From contig JANFAH010000042.1 of the NCBI GenBank assembly GCA_024663395.1, forward strand, positions 186,001-250,000: a DNA stretch of 64,000 nt, written 5' to 3'. This stretch comes from Pisolithus tinctorius (Eukaryota; Basidiomycota; Agaricomycetes; Boletales; Pisolithaceae). This document shows positions 22,658-33,493 of the stretch, in pieces. A model generated the notes under the pieces. That model searched no databases. It was not told where the DNA came from and worked only from the letters and a program-made list of their open reading frames with translations. Positions within the stretch are counted from its first letter, which is position 1, and every line of letters begins with the position of its first letter. A program made the translations under genes and the position numbers.

Positions 22658-22661
22658 CCGG

Positions 22662-23385
22662 TAGGCGCAGTGTGAATGAGTGGGTACCGGCCTGAGCTAT
22701 GACTGGGTATGGTCCAAGGTTTTTTTCCGAGAGCTTCTTGGAAGGCTGGGTAGACCGGAAGTACTTGGCTTTGACATATACTTGGTCGCTGACTTTGAAG
22801 TCTGGAGCCGGCATGCATTTAGCATCGGCTGGTCCTTGATAGCACTGTTGTGTGAGGGTCATCTCCTCACATAGGTATTGGTGCAGTGAGTCTAGGTCGA
22901 CTGCATAGTCATGAGCCTGAGTGGAGGTAAGATCATGCTCTGGGTACACCGAGATACTAGGATGGTAGCCCTTGTTAGCAAAGAAGGGTGATACACCAGT
23001 AGTAGTGCTAGGGGCATTGTTGTACGCGAACTCGGCCAAAGGTAGTAGTTTGGCCCAATTATCCTGCTGGTAGTTGCAGTATACTCAGAGGTATTGTTCT
23101 AGGGTCTGGTTGGTCCTTTTGGTCTGGCCATCACCTTCGGGGTGGTAGCCCGAGGTGAAGTGTAAGCACATGTCTAAAGCCTTACCGAGCAACCGGAAGA
23201 AATGAGAGATGAACTCCGAGCCTCAGTCTGAGGTTACATGGGCCGGTACTCCGTGCTTTGAGAAGACATGGAGTAGGAATAGTTTGGCGAGTTCTGGGGC
23301 TGTTATGGTGTTGTGAGTGGGGATGAATATGGCCTGCTTGGAGAGCCGGTCAACTATGACGAGGATGGCCGTGAAGGGCTGCGGA
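22662..23385 (-). pseudogene. Gypsy integrase core, decayed
   Basis: The minus strand reads [16 protein letters not shown] (first catalytic Asp), VTSD then a stop then GSEF (second Asp), and SGYHPEGDGQTKRTNQTLEQ, where the catalytic Glu of the family motif TER is Lys. LAEFAYNNAPSTTTGVSPFF and the GPADAK and FRSTQPSKKLSEKNLGPYP segments follow. Stops are TGA at places where the family has Arg, consistent with CGA decay. The upstream zinc-binding HHCC domain is missing because of the deletion that removed RT and RNase H. Confidence 0.85.
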
Positions 23386-24390
23386 AGTCTACACAGAGCC
23401 AGAGGGAGCCATCCTTCTTTTTGACAAAGAGGACTGGTGCAGCATATGGGGAGGAAGTAGGCCGAATGAATCCAGTAGTGAGGTTCTCATCAATGAAAGT
23501 CCGGAGAGCTTGGAGCTCAACTGGAGACAGCAAGTAGATGGTGCCAAGGGGCGGGGTTGTTCCTTCTTCGAGCTCTATCTTCAGGTCATACTCCCGATGT
23601 GGTGGGAGCACCGAGGCCTTGGCCTTGCTGAATACATCAGCAAAGTCATGGTACTCTTCCAGGACATTGGGTAAGGCCAGAGGAGGGGAAGCCGAGGCCG
23701 ATCGGGCTTGAGCGGAATCTGAGGGGTGGAGCTGAAGTTGGAACTGGACAGACCCTTCTAGTTTGCAGGCACGCACAAAAGCAGCTGCATTGATTAGGGA
23801 AACCAGAGGGGCCTTCAGAGGGGTGTGAGCCGGGGAGTCAGAGACCTGTATAGATGGTGCGAAGCCAGGTTGGTCACTAGGACCGGGGTCAGGAAGGCCG
23901 GTGGAGACTGGGCTTACAGGGGGTGTCGACGGGGTTGGCATTCCTTGTGCAGGAGTCCGGAAAGTTAGACTGCCCAATACCCAATCAATCAATGGATTGT
24001 AGCAGGTGAGCCAGTCATGTCCGAGGACTATTCTACACTCAGAATCCAACAGGGCTAGATACAGGGTTACTGGGGTGACATCACCGGACGCAAAGCGGAT
24101 GTTGACATCTACTGCTTGGGTTATGGTAAAGGTGGACGTTCCATCGAAAAGCCAGAGTTGGATTGGTGAGACCGAGTAAGGGGTAAACGAGTGTCAATTA
24201 ACAAACTGATTATCTATAAAACAATGGGTGGAACCGGAGTCCACTAAAGTATGAAGCCGAGGTATTTCTGGGTTTTCTATAGTGACATATGGGGTCAAGG
24301 AGTTCGGACTGGAAAGAGCAGATGCATTGAGATGAGCCTCCAAGGTTGCACAACCAGAGTCAACGCAGCTCCCAGATTGTGCAGAGTCCT
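23386..24390 (-). pseudogene. Gypsy protease and truncated RT
   Basis: The minus strand gives a retropepsin with an intact catalytic triplet (LVDSGSTHCFID, about 24210-24250) and [18 protein letters not shown] (about 23985-24040). The linker and the first RT motifs follow ([32 protein letters not shown]). At about 23385 it jumps straight into the integrase core, so the RT palm (YxDD box) and all of RNase H are absent. Confidence 0.85.
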
Positions 24391-24402
24391 GGGAGCTGCT
24401 AC

Positions 24403-25779
24403 CTATTTTTTTGTCTTGGGGGTAGAACCCGAGCCCGAGGCCAGTGCGGCCTCAGTGGTGGCCACAGTGTGAGCTTTGGCCTTTCCGGCTTTCTTGGGGC
24501 ATTTGTCAGCGAAGTGACCGGACCCTCCACAGAACATGCAGAGGTTTCTGTCTAGGTGACACTTGCATTCCTCGGGGGTAAGCTTTCCATCTTTGCCGAG
24601 TTTGCTAGGCTCGGGCTTGGACAAATTGCTGTTACTATTGTTGCCCGGCTTCGATGAAGCCGGCTTGGGGGAAGAACCAGAGTTGTTATTGTTGCTGGTC
24701 TTGGATTTATCTTGACCGGTCTTAGGCTGGTTGTTATTGCCGGAACTGCTGGACTTATTGTTGTTGGAGTTGGACGAGCCTTGGTGCTTATTCGCCCTTT
24801 GGACTTCTTCTTTGCGCTCCCAATAGTGCGCATCTATCTCTTGGGCAAGGTGGCGGAGCTCGTGAAGTGTCCAGGGTTTGCCAACCCGGCAGACCTCATC
24901 CTTGATTCGGTCTGGGAGGCCGGAATAGAAATGATGGCGCAGCGCACTGTCTCTGTAGCCTCAGACTTGCAAGGCAAGCCAATTAAAGTCAACTATGTAT
25001 TTGTTGATGCGCTGGTTATCCTTCATGTGTAAATGGTCGAGCTGACTCTCGGCATCAGTGACCAGGTCATGGGGGCCAAAGGTGGTTTGTAGCTCCAGGA
25101 CGAACTCCCTCCAGGAGTCCATCCAGAGAGGCCGATCGTCGGGGTCATCAAGCCCGAGCAAGTCTGGCTTGAACCACTCAAGAGCCATACCCTTGAGGTA
25201 TGATTGGGCAAAGATGACCTTGGTGCGGTCGGTCCTAAAAGCCCAGGGATGGTCTTGGAAGTTAAGTTCACACTGGATGAAGAAGGTGCAAAGTTTCTTT
25301 GGGTCAGTGCCATCAAAGGTATCAGGCTCATGTAGCTTGGTCCTGCTTGAGGACTCAGGACTAGTACGGGCATTGCAAGCCAACAGCTTGATGGCCTTTG
25401 CAAGACTGTTGAAGACTGCGACTGTGGGTTTGGTGTCTGGGTCCAGGAAGTCTGGATCGTCTTCTGGATCATTATCTTCCGGGTTATCATCACCAGGACC
25501 ATTGCTGGGGTCATCATTGTCTGGATTGTTGTCATCATCGTCACCTGGCCCATCATCGCTGGGGTCACCCTCGGGGATGGGAGCAGTGGGATGACATGGG
25601 GTGGGGGTATTGGATGTCTGGGCTGAAAAGCCCCTGAAGGGACTAACGGGATCTGGGGAGTGCCTAGTGGTGCCCAACGCAGCTAGAGCTGTTTCGCGGT
25701 GAGCCACACTGGCTGAAGCGGAGTCGGGATTAGTGGCAGAGCGACCACAGGGAGGTTGAAAACGAGTCTTGGTTGCCAT
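24403..25779 (-). pseudogene. Gypsy gag with CCHC zinc knuckle
   Basis: The frame starts MATKTRFQPP and has an acidic Asp/Pro/Asn-rich stretch. The capsid follows ([50 protein letters not shown]), then a Ser/Asn-rich linker and the zinc knuckle CMFCGGSGHFADKC. One TGA at about 24961 (after NWLALQV) interrupts an otherwise open frame of about 458 codons; the sister family has Arg-rich sequence there. Length and order are normal for fungal gypsy gag. Confidence 0.85.
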
Positions 25780-26341
25780 GATGGTTTAGACCCACACAAG
25801 CGGCGAGTCTGAAATACTGTCAAGTACAGGATGTCCGGGTTGAGGCCGGACCGGAGACCGAAGCAGGCGCAAGGCCAAGGGGTCGGAATCAGGGGGGGAG
25901 TTGAAGGTACAGATAGTTGGACTGATTGGACCTAGCGACTGAGGATACAGTGCTATTCCCTTGCGTGGGTCTCAGTCTGAGTCTGAGGCCGAAGTGGGGT
26001 TATCAGGGTTAACTTAGTTGATTTCAGACTGAGGTCTACAGGCCGAGTATCTACGAGTTTATATACTAGAAACAACTATAGTACGGAGACCAGTAATGTC
26101 AGTCTCACAAGGGTTGCTAAGACGATTGGTAAGACAAGGATTACTAACGTATGACTAAGGTAGTGGAGACCAGGACAGGTGGACCGGGGACAGGACCAGG
26201 CAGAGTTTATCCGAAATGACAGACACTACAAAGCAGTGTCTACCGCGCTAGACCAACTGGAGATACAGGACAGGTGAGGCCAAGGCCGGACTGAGTGAGC
26301 ATGAGGCCAAGTCCAGCCGGGGTCGAGGCATGACTATGACA

Positions 26342-26839
26342 CAGGTGAGCACCCTCTGTTGCACAGACCCAACCAACACACTCACCCTCAGTGCTGTTGA
26401 CATCCATGATGTCCACCCCCATCCCCAGCATCCATGCCAGCAAGTTTTTTTTTTGTCTGCAGTGTCCTGATGACAACAGTAAGTTTTTTATTTTATTTTA
26501 TCTACCCCCACAACATCCTGTCAATGATGGCAGCAGTCACTGTCAATGGAGAACACCATCCAGCCCCAACATCAACATGGAGTCCACCTCATTCATTTCC
26601 CCACCACATCTCTCAATATCACACAGGTGCATACTACTCAATGATGCCTCCATGTTGATGCCCTGAATGTTTTGATGCACCCAGTGGTTCTGGATTTATT
26701 TCGCATTTTGTGTGAGCTCACCTATGAGGTCTTGTGTTCATATCTGATGTGTCCTTGAGGCATTGCTCTCACTTTTTGAGCCACAGATCTTTCTCACTGT
26801 ACCCATCCTGTTGATGCTTTTTTTGCCCAGTTCTGCCCA
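26342..26839. other. Unassigned stretch right of the gypsy insertion
   Basis: Begins with the right TSD CAGGT. Contains a poly-T run (about 26445-26455) and a TTTTATTTTATTTTATCT stretch. No gene recognised. Confidence 0.4.
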
Positions 26840-27237
26840 GCTGTCATCGAGATGTCTTGATTTCTGTGGCAAGGTCCACCCTCGAAGTCCTGTGATCATA
26901 TCTCGTGTGTCTCACCACCGCTTCTCTCGCTTTTTGGATGGCTTGCTCTCCAGACTAGTCCATCTCAAGGAATGCCTCGTTCATCTAATTCCATCCAGCA
27001 GTTGTCAAGATATCTCAATTTCTGTGGGAAGGTCCACCCTCAAAGTCCTGTGATCATATCTTGTGTGTCTCACCACCGCTTCTCTCACTTTTCGGATGGC
27101 TTGCTCTCCCAACTAGTCCGTCTTGAGGGATGCCTCGTTCATCTAATTCTGTCCAGCGGTTGTCAAGATATCTCAATTTCTGTGGGAAGGTCGACCCTCG
27201 AAGTCCTGTGATCGTATCTCGCTCGTCTCACATGAGA
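26840..27237. repeat. 158 bp tandem repeat (~2.5 copies)
   Basis: Successive copies share CAAGATATCTCAATTTCTGT, CACCACCGCTTCTCTC and GGATGGCTTGCTCTCC. The period of 158 bp is seen from homologous points at 26972 and 27130. It ends where LTR copy D begins. Confidence 0.8.
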
Positions 27238-28788
27238 TTCTGCCTTCCAAATTTGGAGAGGATCCTTGTACCCTACACATTTCTACAGCACTCCATCCAT
27301 CAGATGTTCATTTTGCTAAGTCCATCAATCATGGCCACCTCTTCATCGATCATTTTGCTTGTCTCATTTGCCAGACACAGTGGCTACATATATCTGCCAG
27401 GCATTCCCACCAGCTTCTGTCCTGGAGCCCCCTGGTTCATCCCATCATTGTCAGCCCTGTCTCATCCCATGCAGCTTGGTCAGTGTGTTCTCCTTGTCAG
27501 TATGACTTCCAGAAGGACATTCTTTGGTCACCTCAGGTCTGTCACTTGGTTAGAATGGTCTTATGTGGTCATTTTGGTCTCCCCAGTTGATGAAGCATAT
27601 GGATTGTTCCTCCCTGCTCCCTGCACCATCTTTATTCCAGTCTCATCCATCGTTCTTCCCACATTGCAACAGCTGCAGCATGGTCTACTGTTCTCCAGCC
27701 TCCCTGATCACATTCATGATGAGTATGATGTGCATCTTGCCTTCTTACTGCAAGATCCAGTAGAAGACATCCCCCCTTCTCCTCCTCCATCAGAGCCCCA
27801 TTCATGAAGTTTTTGTTAACTTTGCTGAGAGGATGAAAGGGTGGGAGACATGATCGCTTATGCTCCCATTGCCCCACAGACCCCCAATGCCCTAGCCCCC
27901 TTTGACACCTGACTCATGCCCTTCAATTCTGGAATTAATACTTCCCTATCTGGAAACACTGTCCATCTGTCATGCCATCTTTGGATCTAGAGATGTCTCT
28001 GCCAAGATCTGACTTGCATCACCACCCCCTAATGTGATATCAGTGTGCTTACTCAGTTTCTGACTCCATTTGACTCATTCTGTGATATTTTGACTGTCCT
28101 TGACTTGTTCATTGCCAATACTTACCAATCTTCTTTGCTTGCTTACTTTTCATTTCTTGCTTACTCATCATGATTACTCAGTCCTTACTCATTACTTACC
28201 AAGTGTTTGTGCCTTGTTTGTCACAAGCTGTGCTCCCCCCACAGTATATAAGCCCCCATGTACTTAGCTACACCCCAAAAAGCAATCAAGAAGTCACTCA
28301 GCAGTCAGTTCAGCTCAGCTCAGCATATCTCATTGTCAACAGTTGAGGCTCATTTGGAAGAGTCTGTCTGTCCTCATTCATATCATTGGTAGTTGAGGCT
28401 CCATCAAGGGTCTATCTACCTCTATTCATCATCAGCAGTATCATCAGTGCTTAGTCAGCAACCTCTTGCTTAGTCATTCTTCCACTCCTGCATAACTCAT
28501 CATCAACTTGTGCCAGGAGCATATTCTATCAAAGTCCATTACTGCCAGGTCCTTTTGGCTGAACACCCCTGCTCTGTTCAGCATCCCCTTCTCAATCAGC
28601 ATTCATTCATCCTCTCCTGCATAACTTGTTGACAACTTGTGCCAGGAGCACCTCCACTTGAAGTCCCCCCCCCACATCAGGTTTTTCTGCACTCCAGGTT
28701 CCACAGAGGCACACCACCACTCACACATCATTTGTCTTTTGTGTTGGTTTTGGTTGGTTTTCACTACCTTCCCACACTTTGACTCACA
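27238..28788 (+). mobile_element. 5'-truncated 1.85 kb LTR (copy D)
   Basis: It matches copy B from the CTTCCAAATTTGGAGAGGAT segment to the terminus TTTGACTCACA. About 310 bp of the start are missing and are replaced by the 158 bp tandem repeat. It is strongly CpG-depleted relative to B and C, so it is older. It carries the TATA box (about 28245) and the ORF. Confidence 0.85.
27331..27807 (+). CDS. LTR-encoded ORF (copy D), 158 aa
   Basis: Intact frame from MATSSSIILLVSFARHSGY to PPSPPPSEPHS. Many Arg codons of copies B and C are replaced here by Cys or His (for example SFRPEAP is SFCPGAP), the pattern expected from CpG decay, yet no stop or frameshift is present. Confidence 0.5.
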   Translation: MATSSSIILLVSFARHSGYIYLPGIPTSFCPGAPWFIPSLSALSHPMQLGQCVLLVSMTSRRTFFGHLRSVTWLEWSYVVILVSPVDEAYGLFLPAPCTIFIPVSSIVLPTLQQLQHGLLFSSLPDHIHDEYDVHLAFLLQDPVEDIPPSPPPSEPHS

Positions 28789-30235
28789 ACATGTAAAGAC
28801 TAACTCACCTCTGCCCTCTCCCCACTAAAAGCAAAAACATGCAGAAGGCTCCCTCTACCCTTAACCAAATCCACCACTCTACAGGCAGCCATTAGGCTTT
28901 AATAGATCACCTCCCTAGAGACTGGACTCATTGTTCCCTTCATGAAAAGCAACTTGTCCACCCTTATAAACCCTTGCTGGAAGGTTTCTTTTGAGAAATA
29001 ATTCCTCCCCCAGCCTTCATTGTCACTACCCATTAAAGTGTCTAACCCACAGAAATCGAAACCCCCAGTTCCACCTAGGACTAACCTGTTAGGGCTCAGA
29101 AGGAACCCCCCCTTGCCCCCAATACCCCTAGGAAGACTAGGACCCTCAGTTACTGCAACCAACCCTCACCTATTGTTTTTATCCCATTTTAGGGAATTGG
29201 AGATTGTGCTTAGTTCAGAAGAAGACGATTAGAAGTCTAATACTTCTTTTGGATCAGTCCTCAAGGAAGAACAAGACGCTGATACATTACAAATGTCCAT
29301 GACTGTTGGTCATGGAGAATCTGTCCCAGAAATGCCCCCATGACCAGAGGTTGGAGGAACAAACGGCACATATGGCAGAAGAACTCCACCAGGTTATGCA
29401 TAGCACTACTAGCAACCCATTTCCTCAAGGTATGCCTACTGACAATGCACTCAGGGATTGGTATTGTTGGAACTTTGGAAAGGATGTTCCCCCAGAGCCC
29501 CCCATTGGCAGGAGCAGTAAGGGAAAAGCCTGGTACAATGATGACAATGATGACCACTTCATTTGACTGCCCAATGGCAGAAGGGAGTTTAATGTCAGGT
29601 GACCTGGTGAATATGACAGAAGCCACAATGGGCTTCAGACTTGGGTTACCAAGTGGAAGGTTATCTCAACCTTAATTGACACATGTACAACACTGAGGCA
29701 CTCAAGATTTTGTTTGCCCTTATGTATATGATGAAAGGAGCTGCAGTGTCATTTGCAGAAAATTACCAGAACAAAAACAAGCTTCTCAATGGAAGTATCT
29801 ATTACACAGATACCTTCCAGAAGTTTGTCAACAGGCTTAAGGCAACTTTTGAATCTGGAGATCAGACTGCACTCCCCATCCTCTGCCTCTTGGACATTAA
29901 ACAAGGAACATGCAAACTTGAAGTTTATATTGCTGAGTTCACTGGGCTGGTCAATAAAGCCCAGCTGAAGGAAGAATCATGAAAAGCTGGGATATTCTTT
30001 GGAAAAGAACTCAATAAGGAGTACTGTGACTGGTCTTGAACTCCAGATGAGCACCTACCACAGTGATCAAATGGATTGAAGTTGCAGGAGAAGCTTGCAC
30101 TGCCATTGCCACAAGACACATTCTGCAAGGGAAGGAATCTTGGTATGAAAGGAAGCACATTCACTTCTGTGGAAATTCCTGAGATCCCAACATGATGGAT
30201 GGTGATAAACATAAACAAAATGTGTGTTGATCTGG
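28789..30235 (+). pseudogene. Plus-strand gypsy (element X): leader and gag, first part
   Basis: After an unassigned leader (28789 to about 29300), a degenerate plus-strand gag is seen. It has DNALRDWYCWNFGKDVPPEP (about 29440-29500) and a capsid segment MMKGAAVSFAENYQNKNKLL to FVNRLKATFESGD (about 29725-29865). The frame is broken by stops and shifts. It is cut at 30235 by LTR copy E; the zinc knuckle and pol continue 14 kb away at 44391. The family differs from the two minus-strand gypsies. Confidence 0.7.
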
Positions 30236-30570
30236 TGTCACACACCAAAGGTGTTGTGGACATGGTTACAGCTGACTCTGCCTAACTTGTTGATGAGTTG
30301 CATGCAATGCCCATGCCATGCAGATGAAGACTAAAGGCCTCATGCATAGAAAGACTGCTGGACATGAGCAGTCATCCTTTGCACAGGAATGAGTTGTCAG
30401 TGCTAAAGAGAAAAGAGGAAGCAAGTTAAGTGTGCATTAAAAGTTTTTAGCACCTGTGTATGGCATTCCAGTTTTTGTCATATCTCCACCTTTTCCAAAG
30501 ATATCAACTCTGTTCTCACACTTGCATAAAGTGCTCAGCCACACAATTCTGCCTTCCAAATTTGGAGAGG
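30236..30570 (+). mobile_element. 1.85 kb LTR (copy E), left part
   Basis: Starts TGTCACACACCAAAGG and matches copy B up to TTGGAGAGG, where a chromovirus is inserted. The other part is 36796-38318. The left flank CTGG and the right flank CCAG could both come from CCGG by CpG decay. Confidence 0.9.
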
Positions 30571-30975
30571 TGTAACGAGACCTAAACAACAGGGTTTGTT
30601 GTAGGCTCACACCAAGAACCAACAAAGAAGAATGAAGAGAAAGAAGAGGAGACGGTTTAGAAGCAGGCAGATTTAGGACTTGAAGACCCAAATGAACTAG
30701 CTTAGAGCTAGTTGGGTGATTGAGCAACAGTACTTATACTATAGTACATGAGGCATCGGTGAGGCATACATGAGGTTTGTGACATCATGGTGATGTCATA
30801 ATGATATCATAGTGGAGTGGAACATACTAGAAGGGGAAGGTGTGGCAAAGGTGAGGCGAGGTCTAGGTTGGAGCCCAGACCGAGTCCAAGAGATAAGATA
30901 AGATCAGAAGATCAGATAAGATGAAAAGACAAGGAAAGAAAGGAACAGAGTACATATCATAACACTATCCCCTCC

Positions 30976-31579
30976 TTAGAAATCGACTTCCAGGCAATTG
31001 AAGGTAGGGACAGTGTCGGTAAAGTTCTCCAGGGGCTTGAAGAGGGAGGAGAAGAGGGAAGAGTCCATGCCACGGAGTTTCCGAGGGGCAGAAGGGTTAC
31101 GACGATGGAAGTCCCTGACAGCGCCAGGGGTGGACTTCAAGGCAGACTCGGGTTCCCAGGTGCGATCTTCATCATGATACCCTTTCCAATGGATGAGGTA
31201 TTCAAGTCTGTTCCTTTTCAGACAAGAATCAGTGACATAGTCCACCTCAAACTCCTCATCGCCCTTGTGTCCCTCCACTGGTCCCAGACGAGTGACGGTT
31301 TGGCCCTCCAAAGGTCCCCTGTATGGCTTAACCCGAGAGACATTAACGACTGGGTGGATCTTGAGAGTTTTTGGAAGTTTTAACTCTAGTGCATTGGGTT
31401 TGAGCGAAACAACCTTGTAAGGGCCAATCCAACGTTCTGTGAGTTTCCTGGAAGGGCGGCCAGAGAGAGAGATGCGGGAGGTTTCCAGCCAGACCATGTC
31501 ACCAACCAAGTAGGAGGGGGCGTCAGAGCGAGACGTGTCTGCAGACACCTTCATTCATTCTGCAGCCTTATTCAAAGCC
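30976..31579 (-). pseudogene. Chromovirus pol C-terminus with chromodomain
   Basis: The minus strand reads YLVGDMVWLETSRISLSGRP, ERWIGPYKVVS and HPVVNVSRVKPY (integrase C-terminal region). The chromodomain EFEVDYVTDS...LEYLIHWKGYHDEDRTWEPE follows and the frame ends at 30976. One stop (TGA) precedes MKVSADTS. It is the continuation of the integrase at 31958-32710 beyond the solo LTR. Chromodomains of this kind bind modified histone tails and steer integration in related elements. Confidence 0.9.
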
Positions 31580-31584
31580 TTCTT

Positions 31585-31952
31585 TGTGACGAGACCTAAA
31601 CAACAGGGTTTGTTGTAGGCTCGCACCAAGAACCAACAGAAGAGAAAAGAGAAAGGGAGACGGCTTAGAAGCAGGCAACTTTTAGGACTCGAAGACCCAA
31701 ATGAACTAGCTTAGAGCTAGTTGGGTGATTGAGTGACGGTACTTATACTAAGGTACATGAGGTAACGGTGAGGCATACATGAGGTCTATGACATCACAGT
31801 GGAGCGGAACATACTAGAAGGAGAGAGCACGGCAAAGGTGAGGCGAGGCCTAGGCCGGAGTCCAGACCGAGATCAAGAAACAAGACAGGACAAGAAGACC
31901 AGACAAGACAAAAAGGAAAAGAAAAGAAAGGAAAAGAGTACGTATTGTAACA
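31585..31952 (-). mobile_element. Solo LTR nested in a pol of its own family, TSD TTCTT
   Basis: A 368 bp copy of the TGTAACG-family LTR (starts TGTGACGAGACC, ends TTGTAACA) flanked by TTCTT at 31580-31584 and 31953-31957. It is diverged from the host element's own LTRs and keeps more CpG (for example GGTAACGGTGAGG and CCTAGGCCGGAG), which suggests a different, perhaps younger, source lineage. Confidence 0.92.
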
Positions 31953-31957
31953 TTCTT

Positions 31958-32710
31958 TGTGTCCTCCAGAACCTTAGCAAGGTCGACGGTGTGATCTGTG
32001 GCTGCCTCTGCCTTGGAAAGAAAGGGTTCCACACCCATCCTGGGGGTGTAGGAACAGGTGACCGAGAAGGGACTCCTGCCAGTGGACTCCTGTCGCTTGT
32101 TATTGTAGGAGAACTGGGTGACCTTGAGCCAAGAAGGCCAAGAGTCCTGTCGGTTGTTGACAAAGAGGCGGAGGTATTGCTGCAGATCCTGGTTAAGACA
32201 TTCTGTTTGGCCATCTGTCTGGGGGTGGAAGGCAGTGGAGAGCTTGGGTTTGACCCCAAGCATTTTGCAAAGGTCAGCAGTGAAGGTGCTAGCGAACTGG
32301 GGTCCACAATCAGAAATGACAGAGGAAGGTAGCCCATGCTGGGTCCATACATGGTCTCGGAAGAGTTCCACGGTTTGAAGTGAGGAAACCTCTTTGGTAG
32401 TAGGGGTAAAGACCATCTCCTTTGAAAACCTGTCCACCACCACCATGACGTTATTGAAGCCTTGTGCCTTCGGTAGCTCCATGAAGTCAACCGAGATGTT
32501 GGTCCAAGGACATTCTGGAATGGGATTTGGGAGGAGTTTCCCTGCAGGAGCTACCCTGGAGCTTTTCGCCATCTGGCACCGGTGGCAGGCTGAGACATAG
32601 TCCTTAACAGCGGAGGTCATCCCAGGCCAAACATAGTTGTGGGAGACGAGCTCCAGGGTCTTCTTCCAACCAGGATGACCAGCAAATGGAGTATCATGGT
32701 GTTTTTCCAA
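31958..32710 (-). pseudogene. Chromovirus integrase
   Basis: The zinc-binding part (HHDTPFAGHPGW, CHRCQMAK) and the catalytic core are visible. The first Asp is in ISVDFMELPK, the second in SVISDCGPQF, and the Glu in HPQTDGQTECLNQ, so the DDE triad is present. NNKRQESTGRSPF, the typical end of the core, follows. The frame is open from 32710 to the solo LTR insertion. Only the LTR and one downstream stop separate it from its C-terminal domain. Confidence 0.9.
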
Positions 32711-32791
32711 AACATGAACCCTTGCTGTGGGAGGGACATAGACCCTTCCTTCGCAGACGTACAGACCTTCACGAAGAACAGACCCCTCTGG

Positions 32792-33487
32792 TCATGGTGC
32801 CTCCAAGGAGGTAGACTTCAAGGTAGTGACGAGATCCACATCCTCCCTGATTAACAAAGCAGCAGCTACCCTGGAGGGATCTAAGAGCATGACCCCTAGA
32901 TTGTCTGACCCTTTTCCGGGCTCATGATCCTCTCTCCTTGAGAGGGCATCCACTTTGGCCATTGAGGAACCGGGTTTGTACACCAGCTTGTAGTTGAACC
33001 GGGAGAGGTACTGGGCCCAACGTGCCTGGCGACGATCCAGATTCTGCACTTTCATGAAGTACTGGAGATTCGAGTGGTCTGTCCAGACTTCAAACTGATA
33101 AGGGGTGGCTTTGAGATAATGCTGCCACATTTCCAGAGCATGGATTATAACCAACATCTCCTTGTCGAAGACCTGGTAGTTTCATTCGGGGGGGGACATG
33201 GAATGGGAGTAAAAGGCGACAGGTCGCCAGAGGTCGTCTTCACATTTTACTGACAAGACAGCACAGGTAGCGAAGTCCGAGGCATTGGTTTCTAGGCAGA
33301 ACTCCCTATTCTGATCCAGGAACACAAGAACAGGGGCAGTGGTGAAGGCAAATTTCAAGGCATCGAAGGCTTGTTGTTCTCGGGGGCCCCAAGTCCAGAG
33401 CTGATCCTTTCTTGTGAGATCATTGAGGGGGTGAGCAATCTGTGCAAAGTCCTTGATGAAGTGGTGATAGAAGTTTGCTAGACCCAA
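32792..33487 (-). pseudogene. Chromovirus RNase H
   Basis: Two open pieces in one frame joined by a TGA at 33182-33184. The first has RAFLGLANFYHHF..DFA.IA.PL and ETNASDFATCAVLS; the second has FDKEMLVIIHALEMWQHYL, WTDHSNLQYF and VDALSRR. The first catalytic Asp of the RNase H family (ETDASD) is Asn here (ACC|AAT), an expected product of CpG decay from ACC|GAT. Enzyme activity is therefore unlikely. Confidence 0.9.
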
Positions 33488-33493
33488 GAAGGC

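Larger units (their letters stand above)
16745..26341 (-). mobile_element. Ty3/gypsy chromovirus with antisense gene (TGTCAAG family), TSD CAGGT
   Basis: Complete insertion on the minus strand. The 3' LTR is 16745-19123 (split by a 1.85 kb solo LTR) and the 5' LTR is 25818-26341 (524 bp). Both start TGTCAAGTA and end CTATGACA. The flanking CAGGT at 16740-16744 and 26342-26346 is a perfect 5 bp target-site duplication. The polypurine tract lies just inside the 3' LTR (about 19124-19142; reverse complement ends AAGAGGGGGATAC). Gag-pol runs leftward from about 25779 to 20480. RT and RNase H are almost wholly deleted. A second solo LTR interrupts the region between integrase and chromodomain. Confidence 0.93.
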
